Below, piece by piece: positions 57,902 through 64,000 of a stretch of DNA of 64,000 bases. The position numbers and the translations under genes are program-made. The notes under the pieces are model-generated. The model was not told the DNA's origin. It did no database searches and saw nothing but the letters and a program-made list of their open reading frames with translations. How positions within the stretch are numbered: position 1 is the stretch's first letter; every line of letters starts with the position of its first letter. Where the stretch lies: assembly GCF_030272615.1 (NCBI RefSeq), contig NC_081408.1, positions 66,941,546 to 67,005,545 of the forward strand, written 5' to 3'. Origin of the DNA: Cryptomeria japonica (lineage: Eukaryota > Streptophyta > Pinopsida > Cupressales > Cupressaceae).

Positions 57902-58448
57902 TAGCGCATTCGGCTAACAATCTAGCGCATTCCGCTTACTATTTAGCTCGTGGAGTCTATATTATGGTGCATAAGGACATTTCCTCAACGCATGGATCCA
58001 TCTAATCTTTTCCTGTAGGTCTCAACACGGAAGAATACCAGAGTAGTGCATCTAGTAAATAGAGTAGTGCCTCCAATCTAGTGTTCAGCGCGTAGAGATC
58101 ATAATCTAGCGTGTGCAGTTCAAACATTAGTGCGTGACCTTCATTAAGTTTTTCCTGTAGGCCTTAGCTTGGAAACAAAACAGAGTAGCACATCAAGCTA
58201 ACTAATTAGCGCATTCAGTCCATATTTCAGTGCTTGCAGACCATCATCCAGCGCATGTAGTTAAAAAGTTAGCGCATCAAATTACTCACTTCCTGCTGGT
58301 CTCAGCGCAGGAGAGACAAAAAAAAAAAAATAGAACAGTGCTTCAAACACATAGAATAGCACATCCAGAATGCAGTACAGTGCATCTAGCTGTTGTTTTA
58401 GCGCATAACAGTTTTATTTTAGTGCATACAGTCCTTTTTGTAGCGCAT
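57902..58448 (+). repeat. G2 leader, 21-bp phased motif block 1
   Basis: An 8-bp motif (TAGCGCAT and its transition variants) starts at 57902, 57923, 57965, 57986, 58044, 58065, 58086, 58107, 58128, 58165, 58186, 58207, 58228, 58249, 58270, 58303, 58336, 58357, 58378, 58399, 58420 and 58441. Nearly all steps are exactly 21 bp (57923 to 57965 is two steps, with a weak copy TAGCTCGT between). The 13 bp between copies vary freely. Three breaks carry another conserved segment starting TCCTG (58011, 58153, 58291). The reading frame shifts across the block, so it is unlikely to be coding. Confidence 0.9.
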
Positions 58449-59645
58449 CACAGACAGCGAACTAGAAAATTACAATTGTAACCAAAATAAAAGCTAGACT
58501 TGTAGAAGTCCACCGAAATCCTGATTTTCTAACTAGTGGAGTGACAATTTTGCAGGATTCTAATAGTTTCTTGCAAGTGGAGTAGGAAATTTTATTTTAA
58601 AATGATTTCTTTTGTTGACTGCAAAATCAAAAATTTTGCTTTGTTGACCAAAATTCCTTTTCATAGATCAGAAAATCACTGCTTTAAAAAGGTAAAATAA
58701 ACACCATGTTTTTGTGGAGTAAGATCTCCACATAGATTTTAGTACATCATTGAATTGAAAGGCTAAAATTAAACCAACTTGATTGCTTTGTCTCGAAAGT
58801 GGAAGGAATATGCTCTCCCCTTAACTGGGTGATCAAAAATTCAAACCATTCTTACAGCTTTCTTTACTTCAAGCAATAAAACCTTTAGCAGGCCTGCCTT
58901 CCCAAGGAGTTGGAATCAACTCTTAAAGCCGTTTATGACCGGTGTGAAGGGAATGACCTAAGTGGGGAATGACTTTGATGCCAAGAATTCCAACCCACTA
59001 TAATCAAATGTGGAAAGTGACAAAAGTCATTTTCAACGGTTGCGCGCAGTGATTAGCCTTCCCCCAGTATCCTTGAGATATGTAAAGCCTTTGTTCTAAA
59101 GGTTGGGAAGCCTCCTGAGGGAGTTTATCACTGACGGTCGAACAGAAAACCTGATTATGAACCATAGAAATAGAAGCTTTAAACTGAGTCAATAACTAGA
59201 CATTTATAACATCATAATGCAAGGGTGGGGAAGAATCTGCCCCCAAGATTACTCACCATATATCTCCCAAGATAACTACTCAACTGTGAAGCGATTCACT
59301 TTGAGTTAATTTTTGGTAAAAGGCAAAAAAACGGGCGCCCTCTAGGGGGTGACATGGCTGTTTGAGTTGACGGAGTATCAAGACTAGTGAGCTATGATGT
59401 TATTTATGACCCTTGACTAAAGAGTCTATCTGAAGTGTATTATTTGTATCAAACCTGTTAAAACATTAGGGATTTGAACACATCCTCGTAGAACATACAC
59501 TTTTTGTTAGATTAGGCAAAATGGTTGTACTTTTTGTGCTATGTTTGCATTTATTATATCAGAAAATCATCCATCACACTTGAAAATTTCACAGCAAAAT
59601 TTTAAAATTCACAAAAACCAGATCAAAGGAAAAATCAGGGCAGTT
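58449..59645 (+). other. G2 leader between the two phased blocks
   Basis: This is 1.2 kb without the motif and without a convincing ORF. It may be a later insertion into one original block, but I see no element ends. Confidence 0.5.
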
Positions 59646-60021
59646 TAGTACATAAGAGCAACATCTTAGTGCGTAGAGTACTTTTGTTAGCACATCCAAA
59701 CCTCAAATTAGTGCATTGGGTTAAAACAGTAGCATTTTTCATCTTCGGCAAAATAGTGTAACATCCTTTAGTGCATCCAAAAAATAGTCTAGTGCGTGGA
59801 AACAATAGCTTAGCACGTGGAAACCAAAAATTAGCACATAAAGTCCAACAGTTAGCACGTCGACAACCCAAGATAGCGCATAGATTTTTCAATAGCTAGA
59901 AAAATAATTTTTAAAACAGTCCAAACTTTAGCGCATGTTTGGGGGCAGCCTAGCACATGTGGTTATTCTTTTAGCGCATTAGGTGATTGCAGTAGCGCAT
60001 GTAGACTCTGTTTTAGCACGT
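59646..60021 (+). repeat. G2 leader, 21-bp phased motif block 2
   Basis: The motif TAG[C/T][G/A]C[G/A]T starts at 59646, 59667, 59688, 59709, 59730 (decayed), 59769, 59790, 59811, 59832, 59853, 59874, 59929, 59951, 59972, 59993 and 60014. Most steps are exactly 21 bp. Spacers are unrelated in sequence. Confidence 0.9.
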
Positions 60022-60125
60022 AATCCAAAAAAGAAAAACAAAGAGCAAAACGGAGAAAATTTTTGAAATTTCAAAAACATTTTTAAAAGCCTTTTTTATC
60101 AAAAATCATTTTTCATCACAACAGA

Positions 60126-60876
60126 GTGGCAAACAAACCATTAAAACTATTTCTCAAGCAAAATTTGTGTCAAAACGAATGTTGTCAGAATCCTAAAACA
60201 AATCATGCAATAGAGGATGTCTCTCCTATCATAATCCGGAAATCTCATCATCAGTATCAACAGAATCCTTTACCATCTTACAGATTTTTATCTCACAACA
60301 CTTGTTTAGAATTTTCAAATTGTCAAGTCAAGTTTCCAGATCAGGAAGCTGTTATCGATATCATTTGACACGCTTTGTCATGAAGGGGCATCTAAAAGCC
60401 TTCATTCTGATAAAGAAAGATTTGAAATTTTCAAAAACAAGAATCAATTGAATCCAAATCAATCAAAGGAAACCATAGATCACTCATGCATGACTAATCC
60501 TCTTATTCTGAGAAGAAAGAACCTCTATCGTAACATCACGTTGAAGAAACAACAACCTAGTTTTACCAAATTCATTAAGAGAAACAAGTTTTTATACATC
60601 AATCATCAACTGTTCAAATCTCATCGGGTATTCCTTCATCACATCAAACGTTATATCCAAAACAAATCTAGTGAATTTGACAAGGAACCTTTGAAAACAA
60701 GAGCATACTGTCAAAAGTCTTCTTTTAATCAAACCATAAACCGTAGCGGAAAGATCAATCCAGCATTCTTGCCCAATGAGTGCATCATGTATAACACATC
60801 TCGACCAGAACCACCTACCCCCGATCAATGCATCAAAGAGGATTTTATCCCCTTTGTCACCAAAAGTTTCTACTAA
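60126..60876 (+). pseudogene. G2 ORF upstream of gag (unknown basic protein)
   Basis: Two adjoining frames look like one broken ORF: frame from about 60126 to 60355, then after one frameshift near 60356 the next frame to TAA 60874-60876. Readable parts include FEIFKNKNQLNPNQSKE, LRRKNLYRNITLKKQQPSF and KFIKRNKFLYINHQLF. It is Lys/Asn/His-rich and basic. The stop lies one base before the gag ATG (TAAAATG). The start is not settled. I do not recognise the family; Ogre elements are known for an ORF before gag. Confidence 0.5.
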
Positions 60877-60877
60877 A

Positions 60878-63346
60878 ATGCCTGTTACTCGCTCTCAAAG
60901 CAACAAACAAAGTGAGACACACGCAGAATCAAGTATGAATCGCAGACTGTCAAATCCTTTTGAAGTTCTACAATCGGAAGAGCCTGAAATTACTAAAGCA
61001 CTTCTCCAAGAATGTCAGGAAAACCCTTCATTCCAAAAGCTTGTAGAGAGGCTCATGGAAAATGACAAGGAAAAATATCTACTCATGCTCACAAGTAAAG
61101 GCGTTAAACTTCCCAAAGATTTAGACTCAAACATCTTTAAAACAGGATCTCGACAATATGCATATCAAGAACAACAAAGAGAAGAAGAAACCCATAACTT
61201 TGAACAACACATACTTGAGCAACGCATTCCAGAACAACGCATACCAGAAATGCGTATACCTGAGCTAGAAACACCAGAGCAACATATACCCTTTACCACA
61301 CCTTTTCAGCTGAGAACAAATACAAGGGAAGAACTTTTCCCTCGCCAAGAAAGTATACCTTTGGCTGCCCTTACTCAACAAATGCAAATGTTGCAAAGGC
61401 AAATACAGGATATGCAATAAGGGACAACAGTGCGGTACTCTTTAAACAAAATCTGTCCTTATCCATTTGACAGAAGATTGAACATGGTGCCTTTTCCTCC
61501 AAACTCAGACGTTCCCAAATTTGATAAATATGATGGGAAAAGTGATCCTCGAGATCATGTTCGAGAATTTTGCACACTGAGCCTTGAATTTGTTCATGAT
61601 GACACCTATTTGATGAGGTTATTCCCCAGAAGCTTGGGAGGGCAAACTATGGAATGGTTATCCAAAATTTCACCACTTGTTAGATCATTTGATGAATTGG
61701 TTAACAAATTCATAACCCACTATTCCTACAACATCCAACATGCCATAACCATGTTAGATGTTTGTAACACCAAACAAAAGAACAATGAAACATTCATGGT
61801 GTTCCTTCAATGCTGGCGACGCATGGTCTCCAGATATCCTTGAGATATTCCCGAAAAGGAGAAAATGGAAATCTTCATCGATAACTTAAATAGTGAAATG
61901 AGTTACAGACTAAAACTTCAATGCATACCATCTTTCGCTAAATTAATTGAAAATGGCATTCAAGTGGAAGAAGCTTGTATCAAAAAGGGAACACTCAAAT
62001 TCTACAAGGAAGGAACAAACTCATCAAACTACAATAATCAGAACAACACCAACCTTGACAAATCTCAATTTTGGACTCGAAACAAAAACGAAAGCAACAC
62101 TGAATCATATGATCCCAAATCTAAACAACCAGTGCTTACATTATCCGAAAATCCTCAAAATATGAAAAATCCTAAAAATGCTACTCCCAGTGCTAACACA
62201 TATGCACCAAACACTGATCAAGGCCAACTCAACACAAACAACACCAACGATACTCAAAACAAAAACATAAATCCAGGACCTAACAACAATTCACGCAACA
62301 ACACGAACAATTTCCAAAAACGTATCTTCACACCACTGGGACAATCATTAGATTCCGTATTCAGAGAAATTTTGGCAAACAAGATTCTTTCTTTACCTCC
62401 AATCAACAACTATGAACCCCCAATAAAACCACCTTGGTGGAATGATTCACACTATTGTGATTTCCATCACAACAAGGGTCATAGAACAAACGAGTGCATG
62501 AGATTGAAACACATAATACAGGACATGATTGATCGAGGTGACTTAATGGTGGATGGTCTTAAGACAAATGGTGATCACGGAGCCTTCAAAAATCCTCTCC
62601 CAAATTACAACAAAGATGGAGCATCAACTTTGGATGATACATGCGAAGCTTGTATTAATCACATCTACAACAACACAATCAACCACATATCAGCTGAAGA
62701 TCATCAAGTCAATGTCATCACCATTCGAGATCGGCATGATCATGAATCTGTCAATGTAACAAGCCGAACTCAAAAATATGTCTTGAAGGGACATACTGCA
62801 CCTACAACTACCACACCAAAAATCCAATATGACTTGGTTAGCCAACTACACAAGACTCCAGCTCAGATATCTATCCTGGAATTATTGAAGCTATCACAAA
62901 AGCACAAAGACATATTGGAGCAAGCGCTATTGGAAACAAATGTACCTCAAAATATGGATACAGATAGATTTCAAGCCATGGTCGCCCATATGACAGGACC
63001 TCATAACCTCACCTTCTCAGAGCATGACAATACTTCCTTGAGTCATCCGCATAATACTCCTCTCCACATTGAAGTCATTGTTTGCAAACACCGAGTAAAA
63101 AGAGTTTTAATAGATGGAGGAGCCGGACTTAATATATGTACTTTAAAGCTTATCCATGCATTAGGCTTCTCAGAAGAATCTATTGATCCTTGCAAAAAGC
63201 TTACCATAAAAGCATATGATGAAGAGGAGAGGTCCTCTAAAGGCACAATGATATTACCTATTCAAGTAAGACCAGTACAAAAGGATACTGTATGTCAGGT
63301 CTTAGATATTGATCTAACCTACAATATCTTGTTAGGACAACCCTAG
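60878..63346 (+). pseudogene. G2 gag-protease
   Basis: One frame from ATG 60878 (MPVTRSQSNKQ) broken only by stops TAA 61418-61420, TGA 61841-61843 and TAG 63344-63346. Segments: an N-terminal region with pentapeptide repeats (EQRIPEQRIPEMRIP, 61215-61290), the capsid core FPRSLGGQTMEWLSKI and ELVNKFITHYSYNIQ (61620-61740), an Asn-rich linker (62020-62310), and an intact zinc knuckle YCDFHHNKGHRTNEC with LKHIIQDMIDRGD (62453-62540). Then QLHKTPAQISILELLKLS and the protease: VLIDGGAGLNICTLKL (63103-63150) and YNILLGQP before the last stop. The active site is D-G-G rather than D-S/T-G. Confidence 0.88.
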
Positions 63347-64000
63347 ATACATGAAATGCAAGCTGCACCTTCCACATATCACCACTGTGTAAATTTTCCT
63401 TATGATGGACAAGAAATATCCATATCTGCTGATCACAATCCATTTCAACATTGCAACACAATGGGGGCAACCCAAGATAGTTTGGTTCCTCATAATAGAG
63501 AAAAGCAGCAATCTTCAACATCAGATCCACCAACAGCAAAATCAAACTCTTTATGGGGAGACTTCAAGCAGAAGATGCAAATCAAAGACCAAGGCATGGG
63601 AGAATACTCTTTGGAGCTTTTGTGTTTATCCAAATTGCCAACATCACCTAGATCGCATGGTTTGCCTACTACATCAACACATCTGGCCACACAGCCCGTC
63701 ACTAAATTTGATGGTACCTTCTTCCAATTGGGTACTCTAGCACATGAAACAAAGGACAAGGACGTTCTTAGTTGGTTATACAAAAATGAGAAAGAAGATC
63801 ATAGAGCAGCCACTCTGGACATTGTTCTACCAACACACCTATATGGAAAAGGCTATTTAATCATGAAGAAAATGGGATATGGCAGTAAAGGACCTATTGG
63901 GAAATGCAAAGAAGGAGTCACTAAACCTATAGATCTTCCTTCACAACCTAGTAGAAACAAAGTAGGATTGGGTTCTAAACTCACATTCCTATTGAAATAG
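63347..64000 (+). pseudogene. G2 post-protease segment with G-patch-like domain
   Basis: The same frame continues after TAG 63344: APSTYHHCVNFPYDGQEISI is the normal end of a Gypsy protease region, so the stop is secondary. A linker follows. At 63845-63973 the sequence GKGYLIMKKMGYGSKGPIG...EGVTKPIDL resembles a G-patch, a glycine-rich RNA-binding motif found after protease in some retroviruses and retroelements. The core GxGLG is altered to KGPIG. The frame ends with TAG exactly at 63998-64000, so what follows is unknown. Confidence 0.65.

Larger units (their letters stand above)
56323..64000 (+). mobile_element. G2: Gypsy LTR retrotransposon, 5' part
   Basis: 5' LTR, primer site, a 3-kb leader with 21-bp phased repeats, an ORF upstream of gag, and gag-protease followed by a G-patch-like segment, all on the plus strand. 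The polymerase and 3' LTR are beyond the window. An extra ORF before gag, the long leader and the protease type suggest the Tat/Ogre side of Gypsy, as an inference. Confidence 0.85.

Noticed and set aside
58230-58481. 83-codon ORF over the 21-bp repeats giving a heptad-like LAH/VAH peptide repeat
   Set aside because: 21 bp equals seven codons, so any open frame looks repetitive. Steps of 58, 37 and 33 bp shift the frame between parts of the block, so coding is unlikely.

Overview
This window looks like intergenic DNA from a large, repeat-rich seed-plant genome. A gymnosperm is my guess, based on the depth of nesting and the heavy decay; the sequence does not prove it. I find no intact host gene, rRNA, tRNA or CRISPR array. 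Almost everything is LTR retrotransposon sequence, and the boundaries can be read directly from LTR ends (TG...CA), primer-binding sites, polypurine tracts and 5-bp target-site duplications (TSDs).

Left part (894-13774): Array A is a tandem array on the minus strand with three LTRs and two internal regions (period about 6.1 kb). Each internal region encodes only a decayed Gypsy-type gag-protease with a proline-rich tail, and no reverse transcriptase or integrase. About 2 kb of unassigned DNA follows (13775-15817).

Centre (15818-56064): a five-level nest. The outer element N1 (minus strand, Sirevirus-like copia signals, non-autonomous) has been entered twice. N2, a plus-strand element of the same kind, sits in N1's second ORF (19759-34852, TSD ACCTC). 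N2's gag holds the copia element C1 (20939-29319, minus, TSD GACTT), and C1's RNase H region holds solo LTR S1 (22988-24047, TSD CATAA). Separately, the 18.4-kb Gypsy element G1 (37198-55618, plus, TSD GGATG) sits in N1's right LTR, and G1's third ORF holds C2 (46169-51089, minus, TSD TATCT/TACCT). N1 and N2 both encode a gag with a coiled coil and four zinc-knuckle sites, plus a large unrecognised second ORF. C1 is the only copia element here with a full gag-PR-INT-RT-RNaseH order. It shares its polypurine tract, LTR starts and a G-rich LTR box with N1, N2 and S1, so a C1-like element may have mobilised them. C2 is also non-autonomous: one gag-protease frame with an acidic extension, a GC-rich leader and nearly identical LTRs, so it is the youngest insertion.

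Right part (56323-64000): the 5' part of Gypsy element G2. It has an LTR with a TATA box, a TGGCGCC-type primer site, a long leader, an ORF upstream of gag, and a gag-protease frame running into a G-patch-like domain; the rest lies beyond the window. The most striking unexplained signal is in this leader: an 8-bp motif (TAG[C/T][G/A]C[G/A]T) recurring every 21 bp, about 40 times in two blocks (57902-58448 and 59646-60021).

Most reading frames are broken mainly by in-frame stops of the kind made by C-to-T or G-to-A changes, with few frameshifts. This is the pattern expected of long-silenced, methylated elements.
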